This document shows, piece by piece, positions 1 through 8,180 of a stretch of 64,000 bases of DNA. The stretch covers positions 4,030,001 through 4,094,000 of the forward strand of contig NZ_JBBKTT010000001.1 of assembly GCF_037892425.1 (NCBI RefSeq), read 5' to 3'. Source of the stretch: Lacibacter sp. H375 (GTDB lineage Bacteria; Bacteroidota; Bacteroidia; Chitinophagales; Chitinophagaceae). The position numbers were made by a program, and so were the translations under genes. The number at the start of each line of letters is the position of its first letter. Position 1 is the first letter of the stretch. The notes under the pieces were generated by a model. That model saw only the letters and a list, made by a program, of their open reading frames with translations. It searched no databases and was not told the origin of the DNA.

Positions 1-32
1 CGAACAGAACTGATTTCCCTTAATTTCGCTGC

Positions 33-650
33 ATGACTCCCGAACGAAGAGAACGCTTACTATCGGTGTTAAATAAACGACAGCCCGATCTTACAGTTGT
101 ACTGGAAAATGTATTTGATCCGCATAATATTTCTGCGGTGATGCGTACTTGTGATGCAGTGGGCATCCAGGAAATTTATGTGTTGACGAATAAAATTCCA
201 AGACATAAAAAATGGGGTGCAAGAAGTTCATCCAGCGCAGCCAAATGGCTAACGGTTCATCAATTTGAAAGTGCCGAAGAATGTTTTACTGCGTTGCGAA
301 AGAAATATAAAAAGATCTACACCACTCATCTCAGCAGCGATGCAGTGAGTTTGCATGATATTGATTTTACAGAAAGTGTTGCATTGGTTTTTGGCAACGA
401 ACATGCAGGTGTAAGTGATGAGATCATTGCGATGGCCGATGGCAATTTTATTATTCCACAGATGGGCATTATCCAATCGCTCAATATTTCTGTAGCATGT
501 GCGGTGAGTATTTATGAAGCCATGCGGCAGAAGAAAAATGCCGGTCATTACGATAAGCAACGATTAGATGACAGTACGTTTAACACATTATTGGATGAAT
601 GGGGATTTCGGGCCGACGATCTGGATGCTATTAAACAGGAAGAGCAGTAA
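33..650 (+). CDS. TrmH-family tRNA/rRNA 2'-O-methyltransferase
   Basis: SPOUT-class RNA ribose 2'-O-methyltransferase of 205 aa, which transfers a methyl group from SAM in the cytoplasm. Motif 1 is at residues 32-44 (NISAVMRTCDAVG, with the catalytic Arg), motif 2 at 117-130 (ALVFGNEHAGVSDE) and motif 3 at 141-160 (IPQ then SLNISVACAV); together these form the knotted SAM site. The short N-terminus and size resemble tRNA (Gm18) methyltransferases, so G18 of tRNA is the likely target, but an rRNA target cannot be excluded. The stop lies 9 bases before the next gene, so the two may be co-transcribed. The start is 33 bases into the window, so its promoter cannot be judged. Confidence 0.88.
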   Translation: MTPERRERLLSVLNKRQPDLTVVLENVFDPHNISAVMRTCDAVGIQEIYVLTNKIPRHKKWGARSSSSAAKWLTVHQFESAEECFTALRKKYKKIYTTHLSSDAVSLHDIDFTESVALVFGNEHAGVSDEIIAMADGNFIIPQMGIIQSLNISVACAVSIYEAMRQKKNAGHYDKQRLDDSTFNTLLDEWGFRADDLDAIKQEEQ

Positions 651-659
651 CTTTAAACA

Positions 660-1145
660 ATGAAGCGACTTCTTTTTATATCGGTTCTTATCCTGATTAT
701 TACAAGCGCTGATGCTCAACCCATCAAACGATGGAAGATAGATGACCTGTTGCAATATGCTGATTCAAACGATTCAGTGCTGGTCATTAATTTCTGGGCA
801 ACCTTCTGCGGACCATGTATAGCGGAGATTCCATATTTCCACAGCATCACCAGCAAATACAAAAAGCAAAATGTAAAACTGTTATTGGTTAGTCTTGATT
901 TCAAAGAATACTATCCTAAACGCATTCGTGACTTTGCAAACAAACGAAAATATACAGCAGAGATCGTTTGGTTAGATGAAGAAAAACCTGATGATTTTTG
1001 TCCACGTATTGATAAGAACTGGACAGGTTCGATGCCAGCCACTTTATTCATAAATAAGAAAACAGGATATCGCAAATTTGTAGAGGCAGAAATGAAACCG
1101 GAAGACCTCGAAAGAGAAGTTCGTCTTGCTGCTGACGTAAAATAA
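660..1145 (+). CDS. TlpA-like thioredoxin-fold protein, exported
   Basis: 161-aa thiol-disulfide oxidoreductase of the TlpA/ResA type. Residues 1-19 are a Sec signal peptide (KR, hydrophobic core, SADA before Gln20), so it works in the periplasm. The redox motif WATFCGPC has Cys50 and Cys53, followed by the usual helix and a GSMPATLFI segment with the cis-Pro region near residue 124. Such proteins reduce cytochrome c apoproteins or other periplasmic disulfides; the partner is not shown here. It lies 9 bases after the TrmH gene and converges with the SDR gene, with no clear terminator in the 18-base gap. Confidence 0.85.
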   Translation: MKRLLFISVLILIITSADAQPIKRWKIDDLLQYADSNDSVLVINFWATFCGPCIAEIPYFHSITSKYKKQNVKLLLVSLDFKEYYPKRIRDFANKRKYTAEIVWLDEEKPDDFCPRIDKNWTGSMPATLFINKKTGYRKFVEAEMKPEDLEREVRLAADVK

Positions 1146-1163
1146 GATGAGTGATTGGCTGAT

Positions 1164-1991
1164 TTATGCAATGTTGTTTCTCTCTTTCAGAAATGCTATT
1201 TGCGTTACATCATAATTGATAGCTGACGTTGTGCCCGCCGTTACATCAATTGTGCAACCGGTGATAGTAGCTGCCATATTCGACGCCAGGAACACAGCCG
1301 TATTCGCAACATCTTTCATCAAGGGCAGTTTTTTCAACATTGTATCATCTCTCAGCTTTTTTAAAAATTGTGGAACCAGTTCACCGCCTGCATCAATAGC
1401 TTCCTTGAATACTTTCGAATCAGGAGAACCACCAGAACGGATATTCACCACCCGCACACCATAAACTCCAAGCTCTGATGCCAGGTTGCGTGAAAAACTT
1501 TCTATCGCACAACATGCCACACCAAATCCACCGGTATTAGGATAGCCAATGCCACCGGGCGTTGCAGTTAACGAAAGAATTACACCTGTTCCTTGTTTCG
1601 ACATGATTCTGCCAGCGGCAGTAGAGGTAATAAAATTTGATTGTGTTGAAATCTTGATTGGTTGTAGAAAATCTGCCAATTGCATTTCAGTCAACGGAAA
1701 ATTCTGCACATCTTTCCAGCCAATGGCATTAAATGAAACATCAATGCTGTGACCATCTGCAACTAAACCAGATAAATATTGGTTCACCTGCTCTTCATTC
1801 ATCGCATCAACTTCTGCAGCAAATGCTTTCCCGCCTGCAGCATTTATTTCATTGGCAAGTTGCTGTACAGGTTCAATTCGATGACCTGTTATATATACTG
1901 CTGCACCAGCATCGGCAAATGCACGTGCAAAAGCACCACCTAACGATCCACCAGCTCCGTAAATAACAGCATTCTTATTTTTCAGCAACAT
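1164..1991 (-). CDS. atypical SDR-family protein lacking catalytic Tyr/Lys
   Basis: Short-chain dehydrogenase/reductase fold, 275 aa. The start is placed at the ATG ending at 1991 (MLLKNKNAVIYGAGG) because the Rossmann strand begins there; an upstream ATG would add 12 unlikely residues. The dinucleotide motif GAGGSLGG is at about residues 12-19, and the segment SLTATPGG (about 140-147) supplies the usual Ser. At the place of the canonical YxxxK the sequence reads FGVAC, so both catalytic Tyr and Lys are missing. The C-terminal MKDVANTAVFLAS...TGCTIDVTAG matches the family. It is probably a divergent SDR subgroup that binds NAD(P); catalysis is uncertain and the substrate unknown. Confidence 0.8.
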   Translation of the reverse strand: MLLKNKNAVIYGAGGSLGGAFARAFADAGAAVYITGHRIEPVQQLANEINAAGGKAFAAEVDAMNEEQVNQYLSGLVADGHSIDVSFNAIGWKDVQNFPLTEMQLADFLQPIKISTQSNFITSTAAGRIMSKQGTGVILSLTATPGGIGYPNTGGFGVACCAIESFSRNLASELGVYGVRVVNIRSGGSPDSKVFKEAIDAGGELVPQFLKKLRDDTMLKKLPLMKDVANTAVFLASNMAATITGCTIDVTAGTTSAINYDVTQIAFLKERNNIA

Positions 1992-2092
1992 AACGTTTGG
2001 TTTTAAGTTTCCTAAAATTAATACCATAATACATCAACATGCAAGTGCAAAAGCGACAATTGTAAGGGTTAAATGCGAAGTAGGGCAATAAA

Positions 2093-2122
2093 AAAACCTG
2101 CTTCGTTTCCACAGCAGGTTTT
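2093..2122 (-). terminator. intrinsic terminator after the redoxin gene
   Basis: A 10-bp perfect stem (AAAACCTGCT / AGCAGGTTTT) with a 10-base loop lies 20 bases after the stop of the leftward redoxin gene. On the minus strand the stem runs into a seven-U tract. Confidence 0.8.
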
Positions 2123-2142
2123 CATTTTAAGTGAATCGTTAT

Positions 2143-2745
2143 TTATGATTTACGTTTAATACCGCAGCCCATTGCTTTTGATGTTTTCATGCTCACATCT
2201 TTTCCTCCCACCATTTCATCGATCGCTACTTTTAAATGATCCCGTGTACTTGCTGATGGTGTTTTTGGATTATCAGTAATTGCTCCATGATAAACCAGTT
2301 TCATATCCTTATCAAACAAATAACATTCAGGTGTAACACGTGCACCAAATGCATCGGCCATTGCACTGTTATCATCCATTACATAAGGATATTTATACCC
2401 TTGTGCTTTCGCATATTCTTTCATACGTTCCTGCGAGTCGTCGCTGCCACGTGATGTTTCATTAGAATTTAAAACAATCACACCAACTTCTTTGCCCAGT
2501 GCATAACCAAATCCCTCAGCTGCTACCTGCTGATTTTTTATTACCCACGGACATGTATTACAACTAAATACAACCAGCAATCCATTCTTTTTCTTTACAT
2601 CAGCAAAAGAATATTCCTTACCGGAAATATCTTTCATCTTTTTTGTTGCGTTGGGAATAGCAGCTCCAATGGTCAGCTCATCGGGTAATGCCGTAAAGGC
2701 AACAAGTGCAACCAGCACTGTCAATGATAAGAGGATCTTTTTCAT
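2143..2745 (-). CDS. exported thioredoxin-like (redoxin) protein
   Basis: 200-aa AhpC/TSA-type thioredoxin-fold protein. Residues 1-20 form a signal peptide. The active-site motif CNTCPWVIK (Cys62, Cys65) follows a hydrophobic strand (LLVVFS), and the motif ARVTPECYLFD near residue 140 contains the cis-Pro loop. The extreme C-terminus has a third conserved cysteine in a GCGIKRK tail, typical of this Bacteroidota group. It is likely a periplasmic thiol oxidoreductase; the natural substrate is unknown. It sits 20 bases downstream of the YihY gene in the same direction and ends at a clear terminator. Confidence 0.82.
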   Translation of the reverse strand: MKKILLSLTVLVALVAFTALPDELTIGAAIPNATKKMKDISGKEYSFADVKKKNGLLVVFSCNTCPWVIKNQQVAAEGFGYALGKEVGVIVLNSNETSRGSDDSQERMKEYAKAQGYKYPYVMDDNSAMADAFGARVTPECYLFDKDMKLVYHGAITDNPKTPSASTRDHLKVAIDEMVGGKDVSMKTSKAMGCGIKRKS

Positions 2746-2765
2746 AATAATGTGTTTGCTTAAAG

Positions 2766-3740
2766 TTACGAAGCTTCTTTTTTGTTTTCAGCACCACTCA
2801 TCTCTTCATTGAGCCTTTTATCGCTCTGGCGCTTGAGTAGCCGGATGCTGAGATTTAATTCAAAGCCAATTAACAATACAAGTGAAATAAAATTTACAAA
2901 GATCATCAGGATCAGGATAGTACCAATGGATCCATAGATCGTGTACGTTGCAAAATTATTTATCCAATAAGAGAACATGAAGGTGAAAAGGATAATGAGA
3001 GCACTTGCCACAATAGAACCCGGCGAGATCAGCTTCCACTTTTTCTCAACCGATGGTGCATGCCTGTAAATAAATGCAATGGAATAAAAAAACAACCCAA
3101 CGATCACTACCCAACGTACAATTATGATGAGCCATTTGATGAATACACTGTCGATCTTTAATAACAGCAACAACCAATTGAATAATGCACCTTGTGTGAT
3201 GAGTAGTAAAATACTGGCGATGAAAATAAGAATGATCACAAAGGTTAAACGGATGGCTTTCCAACGATAGGCGAAGAATGCTTTGCTTTCTTTTTCATGG
3301 ATCGATTGATTAAAGCTATGAATGATCCCCAATACTGCATTAGACGAAAAGTAAAGTGATGTAAGAAAACCAATCGAAAGCAAACTGTTCTTGGGACGCT
3401 TAAAAAAATCGGCCAGGAAATTTTCCACGGCATCACGTGTAGCAGCATTCGGTGTTATTTCCCGTACAAACGAATTCACTTCGTTGTAAAACTGATCTGC
3501 AATAGGAAAGAGCGGCACCAATGAAAATAAAAAGATACAGGCAGGCGGCAGGGCCATAATAAAGTTGAACGAAATAGCTGCGGCACGTTGATTTAAACTG
3601 CCTTTCTTGATCTGCTGAACAAAGAAACGGGTCACCTCGAACAACGAAATACCTTCGAACCCAAAAGGCCGGAAACGTTTACTGAAACGGATGATCGTCC
3701 GTATAACAGGCAGGCGGTAAATGAGTTCTTCAATCGTCAT
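2766..3740 (-). CDS. YihY/BrkB-family inner-membrane protein
   Basis: 324-aa polytopic membrane protein. After a basic N-terminal amphipathic region of about 45 residues (RFSKRFRPFGFEG) there are about six membrane segments, beginning with AAAISFNFIMALPPACIFLFSLVPLF, whose N-terminal RAAAISF is the hallmark of the YihY/BrkB family. The family was once mistaken for RNase BN and its function is not established. A Lys/Glu-rich tail ends the protein. It starts 27 bases after the stop of mltG and is probably in the same leftward transcription unit. Confidence 0.83.
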   Translation of the reverse strand: MTIEELIYRLPVIRTIIRFSKRFRPFGFEGISLFEVTRFFVQQIKKGSLNQRAAAISFNFIMALPPACIFLFSLVPLFPIADQFYNEVNSFVREITPNAATRDAVENFLADFFKRPKNSLLSIGFLTSLYFSSNAVLGIIHSFNQSIHEKESKAFFAYRWKAIRLTFVIILIFIASILLLITQGALFNWLLLLLKIDSVFIKWLIIIVRWVVIVGLFFYSIAFIYRHAPSVEKKWKLISPGSIVASALIILFTFMFSYWINNFATYTIYGSIGTILILMIFVNFISLVLLIGFELNLSIRLLKRQSDKRLNEEMSGAENKKEAS

Positions 3741-3767
3741 GCGACCCTAAAATACTTTATTTCCCGA

Positions 3768-4790
3768 TTACCTGATGTTTAAACTATCGAGCCATTGTTG
3801 ATAAGCCTTTGCATTTTTGAAATGATCTGTTTCATTTGATGCAAAAGCATGGTAACCGTTACCGTTAGGCTTTGCACAGAAGAACAGGTAATCGGTGGCA
3901 GCTGCATTCAGCACGGCATCGATGGTTGTTTCAGACGGGGTGCAGATAGGGCCTGGAGGCAATCCTTTATTGCGATAGGTGTTGTAAGGCGATGAAGCGG
4001 TTGAATTGATATGACCAAACAAAAGCCGTTTGATGGTGAAATCGCCAATGGCAAACTTCACGGTTGGGTCGGCTCCAAGGTTCATATCTTTTTTTAAACG
4101 GTTGAGATAAACACTGGCAATGGTCGGCTTCTCATCGTTACGAAGTGTTTCCTCCTCAACAATAGATGCCATCGTGTGCACCTGCTCTGGAGTTAAGCCA
4201 AGTGCTGCGGCTTTTTGTTTTCGTTCAGCTGTCCAGAATTTTGTGCGCTGCTCATGCAACTTGCGGAAGATGCGCTGCGGACCGGAATTCCAAAGCAGGG
4301 AATAGGTATTTGGGAATACAGATGTCATCACTGTATTTGTATCAAGTCCAAATTTCTTTAATGAATCGTTGTTGATGAGATAGGCGAGCATAGTTGCAGA
4401 GTCGGTTTCGAACTTGCGGCCGATGAGTGCTGCCAGATCTTTTCTTGTCCGCAGTTTAGTGATCACAAGATTCACCGGCGTTTGCGAACCATTCCGCAAC
4501 TTACGTGCAAGCGTAAACAAGCTGCTTCCTTTTTCAATTTCATATTTACCGGGACGAAGACGTTTCCATACATCTAAACGACCAGCTACCATTTCAAACA
4601 AACCGGGATTCTTTAAAAAGCCCGAATCGTTTAACGATTGCATCACTGCTTTTTGGTTGGCATTACCTGTATAGACGTAAAGATATTTTTTTGATTCATT
4701 GAATGCTGTGCCGCTGCCGAAAAATTTCCACGCAAAAAACAAAGCAACAAGTGATAAAAGAAGAAAACTGTAGCCGATAACTTTTTTCAT
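3768..4790 (-). CDS. mltG: endolytic transglycosylase MltG
   Basis: 340-aa inner-membrane lytic transglycosylase that cuts nascent peptidoglycan strands and so limits glycan length. One N-terminal membrane anchor (residues 4-23) is followed by a LysM-like region and the YceG domain. The catalytic glutamate is in MASIVEEE (about residue 212-214). The family signatures NLGADPTVKFA, GLPPGPICTPS and FCAKPNGNGYHAFA are all present. It is the last member of the leftward miaB-sigma54-lptE-acidic protein-secG string but is separated from secG by 192 bases holding a terminator, so it may have its own promoter. Confidence 0.93.
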   Translation of the reverse strand: MKKVIGYSFLLLSLVALFFAWKFFGSGTAFNESKKYLYVYTGNANQKAVMQSLNDSGFLKNPGLFEMVAGRLDVWKRLRPGKYEIEKGSSLFTLARKLRNGSQTPVNLVITKLRTRKDLAALIGRKFETDSATMLAYLINNDSLKKFGLDTNTVMTSVFPNTYSLLWNSGPQRIFRKLHEQRTKFWTAERKQKAAALGLTPEQVHTMASIVEEETLRNDEKPTIASVYLNRLKKDMNLGADPTVKFAIGDFTIKRLLFGHINSTASSPYNTYRNKGLPPGPICTPSETTIDAVLNAAATDYLFFCAKPNGNGYHAFASNETDHFKNAKAYQQWLDSLNIR

Positions 4791-4878
4791 TTTGACAGGT
4801 ATGGTTTATTCAGAGAATTGGTTCTAGAGAAATTATTGTGCCAATAAAAATGCAAAGGAAAAATCCTATTGCCGAATT

Positions 4879-4896
4879 GTGCGACGCCAATGCAGC
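4879..4896. repeat. dispersed GTGCGACGC element, copy 1
   Basis: The 18 bases GTGCGACGCCAATGCAGC are identical to 17585-17602, and the core GTGCGACGC recurs at 50434. This copy sits between mltG and secG. It is flanked by TTGTGC and GCACAA and by AATG and CATT, so it can fold as an interrupted hairpin (about 4877-4910). Confidence 0.6.
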
Positions 4897-4937
4897 AGAT
4901 CATTGCACAACTGCCGGATTCAATCAAAATAAAACAA

Positions 4938-4963
4938 AAACCCCGACGCAATGGTCGGGGTTT
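4938..4963 (-). terminator. intrinsic terminator after secG
   Basis: A perfect 10-bp stem (AAACCCCGAC / GTCGGGGTTT) with a 6-base loop lies 20 bases after the secG stop. The minus strand continues into a U-rich tract. Confidence 0.88.
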
Positions 4964-4982
4964 CAGAAAATATTTTAAACGA

Positions 4983-5321
4983 TTACTTTGCAGGAGCAGG
5001 GGCTGGTACTGCAGGTGTAGTTGTTTTTGCAGGAGCCGTTTGCACCGGTTGATTGGTTGCTTTTTCCAGGTTACCTGAACCGTTTGAACCGGCGGTATCT
5101 GAAATAAACAGTGAAGAAACCAGGCAAAGAATACCGATAATGGCTGCAAACAACCAGGTACCTTTTTCCAGCACATCTGTGGTTTGTTTAACACCCATGA
5201 ACTGGTTGCTAAAACCGGCAACTGAGCCACTTAAACCACCACCTTTGGGGTTTTGAACCAACACTACAAATCCTAATAATGCACTGGCCAAAACTACCAG
5301 TATGATAAATAACCAAATCAT
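4983..5321 (-). CDS. secG: preprotein translocase subunit SecG
   Basis: 112-aa small subunit of the SecYEG channel in the inner membrane. Two membrane segments are visible at residues 1-21 and about 50-71, joined by the conserved loop VLVQNPKGGGLSG (22-34), the best SecG signature. As in many Bacteroidota the C-terminus is extended by a Pro/Ala/Thr-rich tail of about 35 residues, predicted to be disordered. It starts 3 bases after the stop of the acidic protein gene, so the two are probably translationally coupled, and it ends at a strong terminator. Confidence 0.93.
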   Translation of the reverse strand: MIWLFIILVVLASALLGFVVLVQNPKGGGLSGSVAGFSNQFMGVKQTTDVLEKGTWLFAAIIGILCLVSSLFISDTAGSNGSGNLEKATNQPVQTAPAKTTTPAVPAPAPAK

Positions 5322-5324
5322 TGT

Positions 5325-6341
5325 TTATTGTTTTAATTCGTCAATTCGGGAGGCAAAATAAACGCTTTTTTCGGGATGCAGCAAACTTAATTTACGGTAC
5401 AAATCAATGGCTTGCGTCTTTTTACCCTGTTTCGCCAGCACTTCAGCCATGGTTTCAGTCACTACTTCGGTTTGCTGGTTACTTTCTGTAGCTATAGAAA
5501 CCACTTCTTTCTCATCGGTTAAGTTCAGGTCTTTTTTCTCTTCCACGTAGATCTTCTTCATGGAACGGAGCCATTGAGTAAAGCTTTTTACTTGCTTACC
5601 CAGCTGATCGTTCTCAAGTTTTTCTTCCCGAAGTTTAATTCCTTGTGAAGCGAAATAATCAACCGTGTGAAAAGGCTCAAACGTAAATACCGGCTTTTCT
5701 TCAACCGATTCAGGTTTTTGTGCATTCATTAATTCTTCTTTTGCAAAATCTGAACCAATCGTTGCTTCGGCGGCCAATTCAGCATCAGTGTTTGTGATGA
5801 AATCAGCAACTTCACGTTGGGAATCGGCTTCAATCATTGCTTCCGCCTGTTCTTCTATTTCCGCATCTTTTAGCAACTGTTCTGTTTCTTTATCTGCCTC
5901 AGCCTGTAAAACAAATTCAACATCAAGTACCGCATCTGTTACTACGTTTGCTTCTTTCACATCACGTATATCTTCTGCTTCCACAATTGCTTCTGCATCC
6001 AATGACGCATCAGTTTCATCAATTTCAATCAAAGCATCTTTTTCTTCAACTTCCTTTATTGTTTCAGTTTCTTGTACTGCTTCAACAGTAGCTGGTTCTG
6101 CGGCTATAAACCTGTTGAGTTGTGCACCCGACCATAGAGGTTGATTGAAATAGATCATTGCTTTCTGCACCTGCTTATCAGCATTGAGAGCTCCTGTTTG
6201 TTTTTGCTTTGCTGCCAGGAGGAGTTGTGCAGTTCCAAACCATGGGTATTGATAAGCCATCATTTCCAGATCAGCTACAGTTGTTTCTTTCAGCAACGAA
6301 GGTTGCTGCAGCAATCGATTCAAAACATCTGCATTCATCAT
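5325..6341 (-). CDS. acidic protein with C-terminal TPR-like region
   Basis: 338-aa protein, not assigned to a named family. Residues 1-80 look folded and Leu/Gln-rich (ADVLNRLLQQPSLL, MMAYQYPWFGTAQLLLAA). Residues about 82-220 are a low-complexity, strongly acidic stretch dominated by Glu, Asp, Ala and Val. Residues 225-270 carry the motif PFHTVDYFASQGIKL and a basic helix, and the last 50 residues (TMAEVLAKQGKKTQAIDLYRKLSLLHPEK) look like a single tetratricopeptide repeat. No signal peptide, so cytoplasmic. It is wedged between lptE and secG with gaps of 22 and 3 bases; a role in the envelope or secretion cluster is only an inference. Confidence 0.75.
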   Translation of the reverse strand: MMNADVLNRLLQQPSLLKETTVADLEMMAYQYPWFGTAQLLLAAKQKQTGALNADKQVQKAMIYFNQPLWSGAQLNRFIAAEPATVEAVQETETIKEVEEKDALIEIDETDASLDAEAIVEAEDIRDVKEANVVTDAVLDVEFVLQAEADKETEQLLKDAEIEEQAEAMIEADSQREVADFITNTDAELAAEATIGSDFAKEELMNAQKPESVEEKPVFTFEPFHTVDYFASQGIKLREEKLENDQLGKQVKSFTQWLRSMKKIYVEEKKDLNLTDEKEVVSIATESNQQTEVVTETMAEVLAKQGKKTQAIDLYRKLSLLHPEKSVYFASRIDELKQ

Positions 6342-6363
6342 TGGGGCAAGGTAAAAGAAAATA

Positions 6364-6945
6364 TTACCAGTTGGAGAAAATGCGGTTAAAAATTTCGTCG
6401 GTCATATTCTGCACGATCAGATCAGTTAATTCAGCTTCGGCTGCTGATAATGATTTTGAGGCAGAGAAATCGAAATTGCGGGTAAGATCAGCTTCGAAAT
6501 TCTTTTTATCATCTAACCTGTTTTTAAAGATGAGATGAACAGTTACATTTAAACGGTTTGATGCAGCCTGCTGATTAGAGATACCCGAAGTTGTTACATA
6601 ATAATCGGTGATTTGGCCGCTGATATCATAATGTGCATCATCACTGTTTGTTTGCGACAAACGTGTTTGATTCACGATTTTTTGACGAAGCTTATCTGTC
6701 AATCGCTGGCTTAAATTCGGATTTACAATTCTTGCCCTGTTCTCGATGTAATTCACTTTTACCGTTTTTACTTCGGCAGGAATAGAAACATCTTTGAAGG
6801 AATAGCAGGAGGAAAGAAGATACGATGTAAGAAGTACGATGTACGAAATTGCTGCCAACTTATAAAGCTTTGCAAGTTGCAGGGTGCTGTTCTTTATACT
6901 TTGTACTTTGTACTTTGGGTTTTTATCAGAGTTCTTCAATGTCAT
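6364..6945 (-). CDS. lptE: LptE-family LPS-assembly lipoprotein
   Basis: 193-aa protein matching the Bacteroidota LptE family, the outer-membrane lipoprotein that plugs the LptD barrel and inserts LPS. A lipobox LLSSC puts the acylated Cys at residue 47, followed by the family start YSFKDVSIPAEVKTVKV and later the RLTDKLRQKIVNQTRL and TRNFDFSASKSLSAAE segments. The only ATG overlaps the end of the sigma-54 gene by 20 bases, giving an unusually long 46-residue pre-lipobox region. That region contains two short tandem repeats (6897-6917 and 6816-6847). An internal TTG giving a normal-length leader is possible. Confidence 0.82.
   Translation of the reverse strand: MTLKNSDKNPKYKVQSIKNSTLQLAKLYKLAAISYIVLLTSYLLSSCYSFKDVSIPAEVKTVKVNYIENRARIVNPNLSQRLTDKLRQKIVNQTRLSQTNSDDAHYDISGQITDYYVTTSGISNQQAASNRLNVTVHLIFKNRLDDKKNFEADLTRNFDFSASKSLSAAEAELTDLIVQNMTDEIFNRIFSNW
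6816..6847. repeat. tandem GAAGTACGAT-type repeat inside lptE signal peptide
   Basis: Two imperfect units of 14-15 bases built from GAAG, TACGAT and GTA words, plus a partial third. On the minus strand this stretch encodes the hydrophobic part of the LptE signal peptide (ISYIVLLTSYLL). Confidence 0.6.
6897..6917. repeat. perfect 3x heptamer TACTTTG
   Basis: Three exact head-to-tail copies of TACTTTG (CAAAGTA on the coding strand of lptE). It lies between the sigma-54 gene stop and the lptE signal-peptide core. Confidence 0.8.
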
Positions 6946-8176
6946 ACTCCTTCAGTTTTCTATATAATGTTCGTTCGCTGATGCCGAGATCAAGTGCTGC
7001 ATCACGACGTTTACTTTTATGTTTCTTCAGTGCTTTTATGATCAGTTCTTTTTCTTTGTCCATGATGTTAAGACTTTCTTCCACTTCCACATGATCATGA
7101 ATATCGCCATTGCCACCAATGATCACAGGTTGAGAAGGAGCGTTGTTGTTCATCACCGGTTGTGATACATCAAGCGACTTGTGCTCATTCATCATTGCAT
7201 CATTGAAAAAATTGCCCGGCATTTGTACGGATCCGCCACCATGCTGCAACACTTCAAGAAACATTTTCTTTAACTCCGTTACATCACGCTTCATATCAAA
7301 AAAGAGCTTGTACAGAATTTCACGTTCATTGGCAAACTCAGTGCCACTGCCTGCCGCCGAAGGTTGATGAGCCAATACCGGTAAACGGTTAAAACTTCTT
7401 TCAGGCAGAAAAGGGGTAAGATCTTTTGCCGTTACAATTTTATTGGTAGAAAGAACGGATATCTGTTCTGCAATATTCTTTAATTCCCGCACATTACCGG
7501 GGAATGGATAACTGATTAACAGATTTTTCGCATCATCTTCCAACTGCACAGGTGTTGTTTTATAACGCTCAGCAAAATCAACCGAAAATTTGCGGAAGAG
7601 GAGAGGAATGTCTTCTTTCCTGTCACGCAACGAAGGCACACGAATGGGAACTGTATTTAAACGGTAATACAGATCTTCCCTAAACTTATTGTTTTGTGTA
7701 AACTCAAATAATTCTTTGTTGGTTGCAGCAATCACACGCACATCTGTCTTTTGTACTTTGGAAGAACCCACACGGATAAATTCACCGGCTTCCAATACAC
7801 GCAGCAAACGTGCTTGTGTACCCAATGGCATTTCACCAATTTCATCTAAGAAAATAGTGCCGCCATTTACTGTTTCAAAATATCCTTTTCTTGCATCAAC
7901 AGCTCCGGTGAACGATCCTTTTTCATGACCAAATAATTCTGAATCGATCGTTCCTTCGGGAATAGCACCGCAGTTTACCGCAATAAACGGATTGTGTTTA
8001 CGGGTTGATAAAGAATGAATGATCTGCGAAAAAACTTCTTTACCAACACCACTTTCACCATTGATCAAAACTGTTAAGTCCGTACCTGACACCTGCACCG
8101 CCACATTCAATGCATGATTGAGCGATGGTGAGTTACCTATAATTCCAAACCTGTTTTTTATACTTTGTAGATCCAT
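6926..8176 (-). CDS. sigma-54 interacting transcriptional activator, no receiver domain
   Basis: 416-aa bacterial enhancer-binding protein. The start is the ATG ending at 8176 (MDLQSIKNRFGIIG), 4 bases after the miaB stop; the longer frame runs into miaB. The AAA+ domain begins almost at once: Walker A GESGVGKE (40-47), the sigma-54 contact loop GSFTGA (87-92, a variant of GAFTGA), Walker B TIFLDE (107-112) and an arginine-finger region. A Fis-type helix-turn-helix ends the protein (AALDLGISERTLYRKLKEY). There is no N-terminal receiver, GAF or PAS domain, so its control is not obvious. It is in one string with miaB and lptE; the targets are unknown. Confidence 0.92.
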   Translation of the reverse strand: MDLQSIKNRFGIIGNSPSLNHALNVAVQVSGTDLTVLINGESGVGKEVFSQIIHSLSTRKHNPFIAVNCGAIPEGTIDSELFGHEKGSFTGAVDARKGYFETVNGGTIFLDEIGEMPLGTQARLLRVLEAGEFIRVGSSKVQKTDVRVIAATNKELFEFTQNNKFREDLYYRLNTVPIRVPSLRDRKEDIPLLFRKFSVDFAERYKTTPVQLEDDAKNLLISYPFPGNVRELKNIAEQISVLSTNKIVTAKDLTPFLPERSFNRLPVLAHQPSAAGSGTEFANEREILYKLFFDMKRDVTELKKMFLEVLQHGGGSVQMPGNFFNDAMMNEHKSLDVSQPVMNNNAPSQPVIIGGNGDIHDHVEVEESLNIMDKEKELIIKALKKHKSKRRDAALDLGISERTLYRKLKEYDIEEL

Positions 8177-8180
8177 TGTT

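Noticed and set aside
4787-5230. 147-codon minus-strand frame overlapping secG.
   Set aside because: It is the shifted frame of secG, which has clear family motifs.
8157-8176. Shared CAAAGTATAAA-AACAG string at the sigma-54 gene start and the lptE start.
   Set aside because: About 17 A-rich bases; too short to separate from chance and from the local TACTTTG repeats.
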